A stretch of 64,000 nucleotides of DNA from Thioclava sediminum (GTDB lineage Bacteria > Pseudomonadota > Alphaproteobacteria > Rhodobacterales > Rhodobacteraceae): positions 372,001 to 436,000 of the forward strand of contig NZ_MPZV01000003.1 in the NCBI RefSeq assembly GCF_002020355.1, read 5' to 3'. This document shows, in pieces, positions 34,130-43,082 of this stretch. The position numbers were made by a program, and so were the translations under genes. Under the pieces are notes generated by a model that did not search any database, had not been told where the DNA came from, and saw only the letters and a list, made by a program, of their open reading frames with translations. The first letter of the stretch is position 1. Every line of letters begins with the position of its first letter.

Positions 34130-34933
34130 TCATTTCGCGGACCATGTGAAGCGCGTGCCCCACGGGTCGGCCACGCTGTCGCCATAGGCCTCGCGGAAGG
34201 CGGCGAGCGGTTCGGCGTCCGCTTTCAGCCCCACCTCGACCAGACCGGTCGCGGGCTGGTGACGCTCTTTGGCCCCGCGGCTATTCCAGACATTGGTGGC
34301 GAGGTGGTGGTGATAGCCGCCCCACCCGTGGAAATTCGCCCCTGGATAGCGGGCCATCACATCCGCGCCGAGCGTCTCGGCATAGAACGGCTCCGCCGGG
34401 TCGAGCGCGCCCACCTGAAGGTGAACGTGGCCGATCACCGTGCCTTTCGGCGCACCGCGCCACGGGCCACGGGCCGCTACCATCACGTCGCGCAGGTCGA
34501 TCGGATCGGTCACCATCGCGATCATCCCGTCCTTGCGCGGCCAGTCCTCGCGGGCGCGGTCACGGTAGATCTCGATACCGTTGCCCTCGGGGTCGTGCAG
34601 GTAGACCGCCTCGCTGACGAGGTGATCGGACGCCCCGTCGAGCCGGATGCCGGTCTCTGCGGCGTGGTTCAGCCACGCGCCCAGATCGGCCCGCTCGGGC
34701 AGCAGGAAGGCGGTGTGAAACAGCCCCGCTTCCGACCGGCTCGATTTGCGCGCCGATGCGTCGGCCTTGAGGATCACGAGCACCTTGCCGTCGACGCCGT
34801 AGCGCGCCTCGGTTGCGTCGCCCGAGATCCGCTCCAGCCCGAGCACGCTCTCGTAGAACGCCCCCACCGCCGGGAGGTCATGGACCACGAGGGTCACATG
34901 GCCGATTTCGACATTTGCATCACTGGTAGCCAT
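34130..34933 (-). CDS. VOC-superfamily (glyoxalase/dioxygenase-fold) protein with two domains
   Basis: 267 residues with two vicinal-oxygen-chelate modules: the first (about residues 8-125) with GHVTLVVHDLPAVGAFYESVLGL and EAVYLHDPEGNGIEIY, the second (about 160-260) with IGHVHLQVGALDPAEPFYAETLG and HHLATNVWNSRG. This layout resembles catechol 2,3-dioxygenase-like proteins of the CatE type. The metal ligands are His and Glu, visible in each half. The substrate is unknown. It lies 12 bases after a DoxX gene. Confidence 0.85.
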   Translation of the reverse strand: MATSDANVEIGHVTLVVHDLPAVGAFYESVLGLERISGDATEARYGVDGKVLVILKADASARKSSRSEAGLFHTAFLLPERADLGAWLNHAAETGIRLDGASDHLVSEAVYLHDPEGNGIEIYRDRAREDWPRKDGMIAMVTDPIDLRDVMVAARGPWRGAPKGTVIGHVHLQVGALDPAEPFYAETLGADVMARYPGANFHGWGGYHHHLATNVWNSRGAKERHQPATGLVEVGLKADAEPLAAFREAYGDSVADPWGTRFTWSAK

Positions 34934-34945
34934 CGTCTCCTCCTG

Positions 34946-35350
34946 TCATTTCAGCTTGGTCGGGCGCAGCGCATAGAGGCCGTCACCCAGAGCCGCGAGC
35001 GCGAATTGCACGATGGCCCACATCACCGGGTATTCCCAGCCGCCGCCCTGGTTCGAGAAGCTGAAGCCGTTGCCCCAATGCGCCGTGAAGGCCGCGCCGA
35101 GCAGGATGAAGCCGAGCCCGAAGGACACGATCCGTGCATAGATGCCGGTGATCAAGGCGATACCGCCGAGGATTTCCGCCGCCATCGTGAGGATGCCAAG
35201 CCAGCCGGGCAAACCCAGCGATTCAAAGAAGCCCATCGTGCCGGCCGGGGTGAAGACGAAAAGCTTCGTCAGCCCGTGGACGAGGAACAGAGCGCCGGTC
35301 AGAAGGCGCAAAACGAAGATGCCGTAAGGGGCGAGTTTGGTGTCGATCAT
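34946..35350 (-). CDS. DoxX-family membrane protein
   Basis: 134 residues with four helices. Motifs GIFVLRLLTGALFLVHGLTKLF, LTMAAEILGGIALITGIYARIVS and the C-terminal YPVMWAIVQFALAALGDG are typical of DoxX. It is the first gene of a two-gene unit with the VOC protein. The pair is divergent from a LysR regulator, a classic regulatory arrangement. Confidence 0.87.
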   Translation of the reverse strand: MIDTKLAPYGIFVLRLLTGALFLVHGLTKLFVFTPAGTMGFFESLGLPGWLGILTMAAEILGGIALITGIYARIVSFGLGFILLGAAFTAHWGNGFSFSNQGGGWEYPVMWAIVQFALAALGDGLYALRPTKLK

Positions 35351-35477
35351 GGTCTATCTCCTGTAACCGCAAGCTCTGTGCGGTGTGTTCGCGTTACAGC
35401 GAGGAAATTAGCCATTCCGTTAGCGAATAAAATGGATATTATCAGGAATGACTTTTACCATTTTGTTCTGAATAGCG

Positions 35478-36371
35478 ATGGATATCACCGAACAACTCCG
35501 CGCCTTTGTCGCGACCGCCCGCGCGGGCTCGTTCACCGCGGGGGCAGAGCAGCTGGGCATCTCCAATCGGCTCGCCTCGAAATACGTGGCCGAGCTGGAG
35601 GACCGCCTTGGCACGCGCCTTCTGCAACGCACGACGCGGCGGATCGGGCTGACGCCCGCGGGCGAGCGTCTGCTGGCCGAGGCGCCAAGCGTGCTCGACG
35701 GGCTCGACGATCTTCTGGGCGCGGTGTCGGAGCAATCGCGCGGATTTTCGGGCGTGCTGCGGATCTCCGCGCCGGTCACTTTCGGCGAGGTCTATCTGGC
35801 GGAGATGCTCGCGCGCTTCGCAGCCCCCCACCCCGATCTGGTGATCGACTTGACGCTCTCGGATGCCGCGACCGATCTGGCCGCCGAGGGGATCGACCTC
35901 GCCTTCCGGATCGGGCAGCTCCGCGATCAGGCGCTGCGGGCGCGCAAGCTGGGTGAGATCGGGATGCGCGTCGTGGCCTCTCCCGCCTATCTCGAACGTG
36001 CGGGCCGCGCGACCCAGATCGCCGATCTGGCCGATCACCGCTGTATCCACGACACCAATCACAGCGCGATCCCGCATTGGCGCTATCGCGAGGGCGGAGA
36101 GATCGCCGCCCTGCCCGTTCCCGCGCAGATCCGCGTCAATAGCGGGCGCGCCGCCTGCGAACTGGCGCTGGCGGGGCATGGCATCACCTATGGGCCGGAC
36201 TTCGTGCTGGAGCCGGAGATCGTGGCGGGGCGGCTGGTCTCGCTGTTTCCGCCGGAGACGCTGCTGCGCATCCCGCTTCATGCGGTCTATCTCGACGGGC
36301 CGCGCCTGCCGCGCAAGCTGCGCGCGCTGATCGATTTCGCCTATGAGGATACGCGCGCTCTGCGGGGCTGA
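35478..36371 (+). CDS. LysR-family transcriptional regulator
   Basis: 297 residues. The winged HTH is at residues 1-60 (DITEQLRAFVATARAGSFTAGAEQLGISNRLASKYVAELEDRLG), and the effector domain follows with LRISAPVTFGEVYLAEMLARFAAPHP. It is divergent from the DoxX-VOC pair with a 127-base gap. It probably controls that pair, possibly in response to an electrophile or quinone-like compound; this is inference. Confidence 0.88.
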   Translation: MDITEQLRAFVATARAGSFTAGAEQLGISNRLASKYVAELEDRLGTRLLQRTTRRIGLTPAGERLLAEAPSVLDGLDDLLGAVSEQSRGFSGVLRISAPVTFGEVYLAEMLARFAAPHPDLVIDLTLSDAATDLAAEGIDLAFRIGQLRDQALRARKLGEIGMRVVASPAYLERAGRATQIADLADHRCIHDTNHSAIPHWRYREGGEIAALPVPAQIRVNSGRAACELALAGHGITYGPDFVLEPEIVAGRLVSLFPPETLLRIPLHAVYLDGPRLPRKLRALIDFAYEDTRALRG

Positions 36372-36375
36372 GCGC

Positions 36376-36933
36376 TCAGCCCTTGGCCACCGCCGTCACA
36401 CCGCGCTTCGTCGCCGTATCTTCGCGCTGCGCCCCCTCGGCGCGCTGGTCCATCATATCCTCGACGAAAAGGCTCAGAAGCGCGCCGCGCCCGTTCACCC
36501 CCGCCTTGCGGTAGATCGCGGCGCTTTGCGCCTTGGCGGTGCCTTCGGACGTCTCGCGGAGCGCCGCGATTTCCGCCGTGCTCAGCCCCTTGATCGCAAA
36601 AAGCGCGACCTCGCGCTCTGCCGCCGTGAGGCCCCAGTCGGAGAAACGCTCTTCCAGGAGATCCTCAAAAGCCGAGGTCGCCCGGCGCAGACGCGCCTTC
36701 GCCCGTGCCCCCTCTCGCAGCGCACCTGCCAAGGCGAACGCGCCAAGCGCGAGCCCCAGAATGAGGCCGAGCGCCGCCCCGAGTTCGAGGATTTCGCGGT
36801 TCTGCCAGCTGATCGGCGCGGGATAGAGGCCGAAGACCGACAGCAGGATATCGGAGATGAAGAACAGCGCGCAGACCGCCTGAAACAGCAAGATCGCCCC
36901 GACAAGCACCGCACGGCGCAGCCGCGACGTCAT
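36376..36933 (-). CDS. Membrane-anchored LuxR-type HTH regulator
   Basis: 185 residues. Two N-terminal membrane helices (about 8-30 and 48-70) with a short periplasmic loop precede a cytosolic LuxR/GerE-like HTH (about 98-155) with WGLTAAEREVALFAIKGLSTAEIAALRETSEGTAKAQSAAIYRKAGV. There is no receiver or autoinducer domain. It is last in a minus-strand unit after two secreted acidic-tail proteins, which may act as its ligands or reporters of envelope state. This link is inference. Confidence 0.78.
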   Translation of the reverse strand: MTSRLRRAVLVGAILLFQAVCALFFISDILLSVFGLYPAPISWQNREILELGAALGLILGLALGAFALAGALREGARAKARLRRATSAFEDLLEERFSDWGLTAAEREVALFAIKGLSTAEIAALRETSEGTAKAQSAAIYRKAGVNGRGALLSLFVEDMMDQRAEGAQREDTATKRGVTAVAKG

Positions 36934-36963
36934 TGCGCCGCTCCCGCCGACCGGTCCGAGGCG

Positions 36964-37473
36964 TCAATCATCGTCGCTTTCTCCGCCGCCATCGTCGCCG
37001 CCGCCGCTGTCGCCGCCGCCGCCACCGCTACTGTCGCTGTCGCTGCTGTCATGGCTTCCGCCATCGTCGCTGCCCGATGCGCTACTGCTATCGTCCGAGG
37101 AGTCGTCGGAGGAGTCGCTATCGGAGGTCGTCGTTGTGCGGTCGGAGGTGGAGGTCGCGGTATAGCTCCCCGAGGCGGTGCCGCCCAGAGGGCTATTGTT
37201 CAAGATCGGCGTGCGGCTGGAGCGGGACAGGTCGCGCAGAATCTCGCCGCTGCGCGGATCGAGGACGATTTCGCGCTCGACGCCCTTGCGGGTGCCGGTG
37301 ATGCGCACGCGGCCCAGCAAGGTCCGGTGCACATCGATGTTCTGGTAGCCGTAGGATTTGAGCTGCCGGGTGACCGCTTCGCTCGCGGTTTCGGCCCGCG
37401 CGAGCCCTGGCACCACGGGCACGCTCAGCGCGCCGATCAACACGGCTATCGCCAGATCTCTGCGCAGTCTCAT
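36964..37473 (-). CDS. Secreted PepSY-like protein with an acidic Ser/Asp/Gly tail (paralogue 2)
   Basis: 169 residues. A signal peptide ends near GLARAE. A small PepSY-like domain (about 25-90) contains QLKSYGYQNIDVHRTLLGRVRITGTRKGVEREIVLDPRSGEIL. The last 70 residues are low-complexity Ser/Asp/Gly/Thr with few His. The start before RLRRDLAIAV has a GGGGAG site; a start 11 codons upstream is possible. Same architecture as the gene at 37556-38089, so the two are paralogues. Confidence 0.75.
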   Translation of the reverse strand: MRLRRDLAIAVLIGALSVPVVPGLARAETASEAVTRQLKSYGYQNIDVHRTLLGRVRITGTRKGVEREIVLDPRSGEILRDLSRSSRTPILNNSPLGGTASGSYTATSTSDRTTTTSDSDSSDDSSDDSSSASGSDDGGSHDSSDSDSSGGGGGDSGGGDDGGGESDDD

Positions 37474-37555
37474 CGGCAAAACTCCCCCCGCGCGCGAACG
37501 CGGCATTTCAGAGGATTATGCCCGGCGCACATGGCACCGGGCAAGTCCGTTCGGA

Positions 37556-38089
37556 TCAGTCGTCGTCGCCACCGTCGTCGCCGCCGCTGTCATGCGACCC
37601 GCCGCCGTCGGAGCCACTGTCGTGCGAACCGCCATCGTCAGAGCCGCTCTCATGCGAGCCGCCGTCATCCGAGCTGTGATCGGAATCGGACGTGGTGTGA
37701 TCGTCGTCGTGGCTGTCATCCATGTGATCGTCGCTGCCCGAATGGCCGTCGCCGTGATCGTCCATATGGTCGTCGTCGCTGCCGTCGTAGAAATCTTCCG
37801 ACTGCTGACGGACGCTGACGCCCTGCGTCATGTCATAGCCGGCGCGCGTCCGCGACATTTCCTGCTTCTGGATCTTGCCGGTGGCGCGGTCGTAGACCAC
37901 TTCGATCTTGGTGCCGTTCGGGTTGTAACCCTCGGCCTTCACCTGGGTCGGGCCGACCTTGATCTCGACATTGGTGAAGCCATTGGCCTGCAGATCGGCA
38001 GCGATACCGTCCGTGGACACTTCAGCCTGTGCCATATGCGCCGAGACCGCGAGAGCCGCCAGCGCGGCGAGGGTGGATTTCATTTTCAT
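37556..38089 (-). CDS. Secreted PepSY-like protein with an Asp/His/Ser/Gly tail (paralogue 1)
   Basis: 177 residues. Signal peptide to about AQA (residue 22), then a PepSY-like domain (GIAADLQANGFTNVEIKVGPTQVKAEGYNPNGTKIEVVYDRATGKIQ), then about 80 residues of Asp/His/Ser/Gly repeats with recurring units GGSHDSGSD and GGSHESGSD and clusters such as DDDHMDDHGDGH. Such a tail is a candidate low-affinity metal-binding or disordered region. It opens the unit with paralogue 2 and the membrane HTH protein. Confidence 0.78.
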   Translation of the reverse strand: MKMKSTLAALAALAVSAHMAQAEVSTDGIAADLQANGFTNVEIKVGPTQVKAEGYNPNGTKIEVVYDRATGKIQKQEMSRTRAGYDMTQGVSVRQQSEDFYDGSDDDHMDDHGDGHSGSDDHMDDSHDDDHTTSDSDHSSDDGGSHESGSDDGGSHDSGSDGGGSHDSGGDDGGDDD

Positions 38090-38201
38090 CTTCTATCTCC
38101 TCCGGAACAATTGTCCGCCGCGGGCTGCGACGTCGGAGCAAAGGGTCGGCGGACAACGCCCGCCGGTCCATTGCCAATTGGGTTATGGAGGAGCAATAAA
38201 C

Positions 38202-38227
38202 CTCAGGTTGTACGCCGTAAACCTGAG
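38202..38227 (-). terminator. Perfect inverted repeat directly after trpB, probable terminator
   Basis: Arms CTCAGGTT and AACCTGAG (8 bp) with a 10-base loop begin 2 bases beyond the trpB stop codon (TAA at 38229-38231) and are followed on the minus strand by GTTTATTG. It may instead be an operator for the downstream acidic-tail gene. Confidence 0.5.
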
Positions 38228-38228
38228 T

Positions 38229-39461
38229 TTATGCGTCCATGTCGAAGCCGAGATGCTTCGCGACCGCGAAAATGTCCTTATCACCGCGGCCACACATGTT
38301 CATCACGATGATATGGTCCTTGGGCAGGTCAGGCGCGATCTTCATCACATGGGCCAGAGCGTGCGAGGGCTCGAGCGCGGGGATGATCCCTTCGAGACGG
38401 CAGGAGAACTGGAACGCCTCCAGCGCCTCCTTGTCGGTTATGTTCACATATTCCGCGCGGCCGGTGTCGTGCAGCCAGCTATGCTCAGGCCCGATGCCCG
38501 GATAGTCGAGCCCGGCCGAGATCGAATGCCCTTCGAGGATCTGCCCGTCCTCGTCCTGCAGCAGATAGGTCCGGTTGCCATGCAGCACGCCCGGACGCCC
38601 GCCGGTGAGCGAGGCGCAATGTTCCATCTTCTCGTCGACGCCGTGACCGCCAGCCTCGACGCCGATGATGCGCACGGATTTGTCGTCGAGGAACGGATGG
38701 AACAGGCCCATCGCGTTCGAGCCCCCGCCGATCGCCGCGATCACGGTGTCGGGCAGACGGCCCTCGCCTTCCTGCTCTTCAAGCTGCCAGCGCACTTCCT
38801 TGCCGATGATCGACTGGAAATCGCGGACCATCGCCGGATACGGGTGCGGCCCGGCCACCGTGCCGATGCAATAGAACGTGTCGCGCACATTGGTCACCCA
38901 GTCGCGCAGCGCGTCGTTCATCGCATCCTTCAGCGTGCCGCGACCCGATTTGACCGGGACGACTTCGGCACCCAGCAGGCGCATCCGGAAGACGTTCGGC
39001 GCCTGACGCTCGACGTCCGTGGCGCCCATATAGACCACACATTTGAGGCCGAATTTCGCGCAGACAGTCGCGGTGGCCACGCCGTGCTGGCCAGCGCCGG
39101 TCTCGGCGATGATCCGGGTCTTGCCCATGCGCCGCGCCAGCAGGATCTGCCCCAGCACGTTGTTGATCTTATGCGCGCCGGTGTGGTTCAGCTCGTCGCG
39201 CTTGAGATATATCTTCGCGCCGCCCAGCTCTTCGGTGATGCGGGGCGCGAAATACAGAGGCGACGGACGGCCGACATAGTGCTTCCAGAGGTCGTCCATC
39301 TCCGCCCAGAAATCGGGATCGGTCTTGGCCTTCTCGTATTCTTCTTCGAGCGAGAGGATCAGCGGCATCAGCGTCTCGGACACGAAGCGGCCACCGAAAA
39401 TGCCGAAGCGCCCGTTCTCGTCGGGCACATTCATGAAGGAATTGATCAGATCGTCAGCCAT
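38229..39461 (-). CDS. trpB: Tryptophan synthase beta chain
   Basis: 410 residues. TrpB makes tryptophan from indole and serine with PLP. The PLP lysine lies in [20 protein letters not shown] near residue 93, and the C-terminal [17 protein letters not shown] holds the phosphate-binding glycines. It lies 105 bases after trpF and near lapA and ihfB, a familiar Rhodobacterales order. No trpA is in the window. Confidence 0.95.
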   Translation of the reverse strand: MADDLINSFMNVPDENGRFGIFGGRFVSETLMPLILSLEEEYEKAKTDPDFWAEMDDLWKHYVGRPSPLYFAPRITEELGGAKIYLKRDELNHTGAHKINNVLGQILLARRMGKTRIIAETGAGQHGVATATVCAKFGLKCVVYMGATDVERQAPNVFRMRLLGAEVVPVKSGRGTLKDAMNDALRDWVTNVRDTFYCIGTVAGPHPYPAMVRDFQSIIGKEVRWQLEEQEGEGRLPDTVIAAIGGGSNAMGLFHPFLDDKSVRIIGVEAGGHGVDEKMEHCASLTGGRPGVLHGNRTYLLQDEDGQILEGHSISAGLDYPGIGPEHSWLHDTGRAEYVNITDKEALEAFQFSCRLEGIIPALEPSHALAHVMKIAPDLPKDHIIVMNMCGRGDKDIFAVAKHLGFDMDA

Positions 39462-39502
39462 GGCACACCTCGCGCTATTCGTGAGGATCGGTCTAGCGTC
39501 AA

Positions 39503-39575
39503 AGCGGGGCGAGATAAATCCCCGCCCCGGCATCTGGCTAAAAATACTCGATTGCGCGGGGCCCCGCTACGCCCC
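39503..39575. repeat. Dispersed repeat, copy 3 (degenerate), trpB-trpF gap
   Basis: Contains CATCTGGCTAAAAATACTC followed by GCGCGGGGCCCCGC. This resembles the CTTGGCAAAAATATCC core of copies 1 and 2, with a G+C hairpin on its side. Similarity is clearly lower than between copies 1 and 2. It fills most of the 105-base space between the two trp genes. Confidence 0.5.
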
Positions 39576-40253
39576 GTCACTTCCCTGACGGGCTGCATGA
39601 ACGAAAGCGCGGATTTTCTCGGGGTCTTTGACGCCCGGCGCGCTCTCCACGCCCGAGGAGACATCGACCTGCCGCGCGCCGGTCAGCAGGATCGCTTCGG
39701 CCACGTTCTCCGGCGTCAGCCCCCCGGCCAGCATCCACGGCTTTTCCCATGTACGCCCGGCGATCAGCCGCCAGTCGAAGGACAGCCCGTTGCCGCCCGG
39801 AAGCTCCGCCTCCTTCGGCGGCTTGGCATCGAGCAGGATTTGGTCGGCCACCGCCTCATACTCCGCGATCTTCGGAAGATCGGCGGCATCGGCCACGCCC
39901 ACGGCTTTCATCACCGGCAGGCCGAACTTGGCGCGGATCTCCGTCACGCGTTCCGGGCTTTCCGAGCCGTGAAGCTGGAGCATGTCGAGCGGCACGGCAT
40001 CCGTGATCTCGGTGAGCAGCTCATCCGAGGGGTTCACCACCAGACCGACCTTGGCGATGCCGGGTTCGACATCCTGCGCCAAAGTACGCGCCTCGGCGAT
40101 CTCCAGATGGCGCGGGGATTTGGGAAAGAATACGAAGCCCACATAGCGCGCGCCCGCCTCGACGGCGGCGGCGATGTCCTCGGCCTTGCGCAGCCCGCAA
40201 ATCTTCACGCGGGCGAGACCCTGCGCGTTGCGGTCTATGGCGACGGTCGGCAT
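39567..40253 (-). CDS. trpF: Phosphoribosylanthranilate isomerase
   Basis: 228 residues, a single TIM barrel. Motifs [12 protein letters not shown] near residue 16, [27 protein letters not shown] and the C-terminal [16 protein letters not shown] are diagnostic. It converts PRA to CdRP in tryptophan synthesis. It lies one base from the lapA-like gene upstream and precedes trpB. Confidence 0.94.
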   Translation of the reverse strand: MPTVAIDRNAQGLARVKICGLRKAEDIAAAVEAGARYVGFVFFPKSPRHLEIAEARTLAQDVEPGIAKVGLVVNPSDELLTEITDAVPLDMLQLHGSESPERVTEIRAKFGLPVMKAVGVADAADLPKIAEYEAVADQILLDAKPPKEAELPGGNGLSFDWRLIAGRTWEKPWMLAGGLTPENVAEAILLTGARQVDVSSGVESAPGVKDPEKIRAFVHAARQGSDGA

Positions 40254-40254
40254 C

Positions 40255-40611
40255 TCAGCGCGAGGGCTGTTCGAGCAGCGCCAGCACGTCGTCCTTCGGG
40301 CCGGTCTTGTCGTGGCGCAGCGTCTGAACTTCAGCTTCGAGCTTGCGCGCCTTGCGGTCCGACTGGCGGGCATTGCGGCGCAGACGCGACTCGCGCGCCC
40401 ATTCCCAGACGAAGCCGATCAGCAGACCCAGCAGAACGCCCGCGAGGATCACGAGGAACAACGGCACCTGAACCGCCCAGTCCCAGCCAAGGAAGCTGCC
40501 CGCCTCGAGCGGCAGCACCCGCAGCGTGACGATTTGACGATTGGCCAGCGCCAGCCCGATCAGGACCACGGCGAGCAGACCGAGAAACAGCAGCCGAAGC
40601 GCTCGAATCAT
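40255..40611 (-). CDS. lapA: LapA-domain membrane protein
   Basis: 118 residues with two membrane helices (about 5-25 and 45-68) and a basic coiled-coil-like cytosolic tail ([23 protein letters not shown]). [38 protein letters not shown] is typical of the LapA family (PF06305), which regulates LPS synthesis through LpxC/YejM in enterics. It follows ihfB by 6 bases. Confidence 0.8.
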   Translation of the reverse strand: MIRALRLLFLGLLAVVLIGLALANRQIVTLRVLPLEAGSFLGWDWAVQVPLFLVILAGVLLGLLIGFVWEWARESRLRRNARQSDRKARKLEAEVQTLRHDKTGPKDDVLALLEQPSR

Positions 40612-40617
40612 TAGCTC

Positions 40618-40905
40618 TTATTCCTCTTTCCCGTTCAGCCGGTCGCGCAGCAGCTTACCGGTCTTGAAGAAGGGTACGTGTTTTTCCTCGACCTCAACCG
40701 CCTCGCCGGTGCGCGGGTTCCGACCGGTGCGCGCGTCGCGCTTCTTGACGGAAAAGGCCCCGAACCCACGAAGCTCGACGCGGTCGCCCGAGGCCAGCGC
40801 CTCGGTGATCTCGTCGAAGATCGTATTTACGATTTTTTCGACATCCCGCTGGTAGAGATGCGGATTCTCCTCGGCAATCTTGGTGATCAACTCAGAGCGG
40901 ATCAT
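40618..40905 (-). CDS. ihfB: Integration host factor subunit beta
   Basis: 95 residues of the HU/IHF fold. [33 protein letters not shown], then [28 protein letters not shown] with the arm that bends DNA. It forms the sequence-specific IHF heterodimer with IhfA. The start MIRSEL is the family start; an ATG 19 codons upstream reads through non-conserved sequence. It follows rpsA on the same strand after a terminator. Confidence 0.94.
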   Translation of the reverse strand: MIRSELITKIAEENPHLYQRDVEKIVNTIFDEITEALASGDRVELRGFGAFSVKKRDARTGRNPRTGEAVEVEEKHVPFFKTGKLLRDRLNGKEE

Positions 40906-41206
40906 CTTGTTATCTCCCCCCACGGGCTTGGCCGGGTGTCCCCCGGCTCTTACATGCGTCATTTCGTAATTATAGGACCAATCGTTGCAACGCGGAACAG
41001 CAAAGACCCGGAAAATCCACGTAAAATCGAGCCCCTAGCGGTCTGCCGCCGACGGAAGCGCCTTCGCAAACGCAGAAATTCAGCGCTTCGCCCGCCCAAG
41101 CGTCACCCGTTGCGCGAATCGTCGTCGCAGATCGCCAAGGCTTTGCGGAACGAAAAAGGCCCCGCCAATCGGCGGGGCCTTTCGTTGAGCCAAGCGGCTC
41201 GATCTC
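40906..41206. promoter_or_regulatory. Gap between ihfB and rpsA
   Basis: About 300 bases with no supported gene. It holds the rpsA terminator (41153-41179) and must hold the ihfB promoter, which I could not assign precisely. Confidence 0.4.
41153..41179 (-). terminator. Terminator after rpsA
   Basis: On the minus strand GGCCCCGCC/GGCGGGGCC form a perfect 9-bp stem with a 4-base loop, followed by TTTTT (plus-strand AAAAA at 41153-41157). It lies about 28 bases after the rpsA stop. Confidence 0.9.
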
Positions 41207-42886
41207 TTATTGGTCGCCCTTGAGCGCGGCACCCAAGATGTCGCCCAGCGACGCACCCGAGTCCGACGAACCGTACTGTTCCACGGCTTCTTTCTCTTCA
41301 GCGATCTCACGCGCCTTGATCGACACACCCAGCTTGCGGGTCTTGGAGTCGACGTTGGTCACGCGGACATCGACGTGATCGCCAACCTGGAAGCGCTCGG
41401 GGCGCTGGTCGGCACGATCGCGGGCGAGGTCCGAACGGCGGATGAACGACTTCATGCCGTTGTATTCCACCTCGACGCCACCGTCTTCGATCGCGGTCAC
41501 GGTCACGGTCACGATCGAACCACGCTTCACGCCGTCAACGGCATCGGAGAACGTGTCGGCGTCGAGCGCCTTGATCGAGAGCGAGATACGCTCCTTGTCG
41601 GTGTCCACTTCGGTGACAGCGGCCTTGACCATGTCGCCTTTGCGGTAGTCCTGGATCGCATCCTCGCCACGCTGTTCCCAGCTGAGGTCCGAGAGGTGCA
41701 CCATGCCGTCGATGTCGTTCTCGAGGCCAACGAACAGACCGAATTCGGTGATGTTCTTGACTTCGCCTTCGATGACGGTGCCGACCGGGTGGGTCTCTGC
41801 GAAGACTTCCCACGGGTTGCGCATGGTCTGCTTGAGGCCAAGCGAGACGCGGCGCTTCGCGGTGTCGATCTCGAGGACCATGACGTCGACTTCCTGGCTC
41901 GTCGAAACGATCTTGCCGGGGTGGACGTTCTTCTTGGTCCAGGACATCTCGGACACGTGCACGAGACCTTCGACACCCGGCTCCAGCTCGACGAACGCGC
42001 CGTAGTCGGTGATGTTGGTCACGCGGCCGGTGTGGACCGAACCCAGAGCGAACTTCGACTCGACCGAGTCCCACGGATCCGACTGCAGCTGCTTCATGCC
42101 GAGCGAGATGCGGTGGGTTTCCTTGTTGATCTTGACGACCTGGACCTTGACGGTCTCGCCGATCGACAGGATCTCGGACGGGTGGTTCACGCGGCGCCAT
42201 GCCATGTCGGTGACGTGCAGCAGACCGTCGACGCCGCCCAGATCAACGAACGCACCGTATTCGGTGATGTTCTTGACCACACCATCAACGACCTGACCTT
42301 CGGAGAGGTTCGCGATGACTTCGGCGCGCTGTTCGGCGCGGCTCTCTTCGAGGATCGCACGACGCGAGACAACGATGTTGCCACGACGACGGTCCATCTT
42401 GAGGATTTGGAACGGCTGCTTGAGACCCATGAGCGGGCCAGCGTCGCGCACCGGGCGCACGTCCACTTGCGAGCCGGGCAGGAACGCGACAGCGCCGCCC
42501 AGATCGACGGTGAAGCCGCCTTTGACGCGACCGAAGATAGCGCCTTCGACGCGCTCTTCTTTGGCGTAAGCTGCTTCGAGACGATCCCATGCCTCTTCGC
42601 GGCGGGCTTTCTCACGCGAGATAACGGCTTCGCCGCGAGCGTTCTCGACACGGTCGAGATACACTTCGACTTCGTCGCCGACTTCGATCTGCGGAGCCTC
42701 GCCGGGGTTGGCGAATTCTTTGAGTTCGACGCGGCCTTCCATTTTGTAGCCGACATCGATGATGGCCTGGCCCGCCTCGATGGCGATGACCTTGCCTTTA
42801 ACAACCGAACCTTCGTTCGGGGTGTCGATTTCGAGGCTCTCGTTCAGAAGGGCTTCGAATTCGTCCATGGTTGCATTTTGCGACAT
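41207..42886 (-). CDS. rpsA: 30S ribosomal protein S1
   Basis: 559 residues made of six S1 RNA-binding domains. Repeated elements such as GTVIEGEVKNITEFGLFVGLENDIDGMVHLSDLSW and GSVHTGRVTNITDYGAFVELEPGVEGLVHVSEMSW are obvious. S1 helps mRNA bind to the ribosome. The C terminus (SDSGASLGDILGAALKGDQ) matches alphaproteobacterial S1. The usual neighbours cmk and aroA lie upstream but separated by two other genes. Confidence 0.96.
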   Translation of the reverse strand: MSQNATMDEFEALLNESLEIDTPNEGSVVKGKVIAIEAGQAIIDVGYKMEGRVELKEFANPGEAPQIEVGDEVEVYLDRVENARGEAVISREKARREEAWDRLEAAYAKEERVEGAIFGRVKGGFTVDLGGAVAFLPGSQVDVRPVRDAGPLMGLKQPFQILKMDRRRGNIVVSRRAILEESRAEQRAEVIANLSEGQVVDGVVKNITEYGAFVDLGGVDGLLHVTDMAWRRVNHPSEILSIGETVKVQVVKINKETHRISLGMKQLQSDPWDSVESKFALGSVHTGRVTNITDYGAFVELEPGVEGLVHVSEMSWTKKNVHPGKIVSTSQEVDVMVLEIDTAKRRVSLGLKQTMRNPWEVFAETHPVGTVIEGEVKNITEFGLFVGLENDIDGMVHLSDLSWEQRGEDAIQDYRKGDMVKAAVTEVDTDKERISLSIKALDADTFSDAVDGVKRGSIVTVTVTAIEDGGVEVEYNGMKSFIRRSDLARDRADQRPERFQVGDHVDVRVTNVDSKTRKLGVSIKAREIAEEKEAVEQYGSSDSGASLGDILGAALKGDQ

Positions 42887-43082
42887 GCGTTCAGATTTTC
42901 CTTTTCATCTTCGGTTTTCTGGCCTTGCGGTTGGCTCCGCCGGTCTTTCGTTGGAATGTCTGTGCTGCAATAGCATACGGGTCGGGTGAGTCCCAACCTG
43001 TCTCAGACCGCGCCCATATAGGCGCGATCAGCCAGTATCGCAAGCATTTATTGCGTCATAGACAGGCTGCGCGGCCTCTCGC

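Noticed and set aside
33938-35956. 672-codon plus-strand frame across purK, VOC and DoxX genes
   Set aside because: Spans several genes on both strands; low-complexity translation.
37959-40529. 856-codon plus-strand frame opposite trpB and trpF
   Set aside because: Antisense shadow; trpB, trpF and lapA are unambiguous.
41210-42973. 587-codon plus-strand frame opposite rpsA
   Set aside because: Repeats in it mirror the S1 domains of rpsA.
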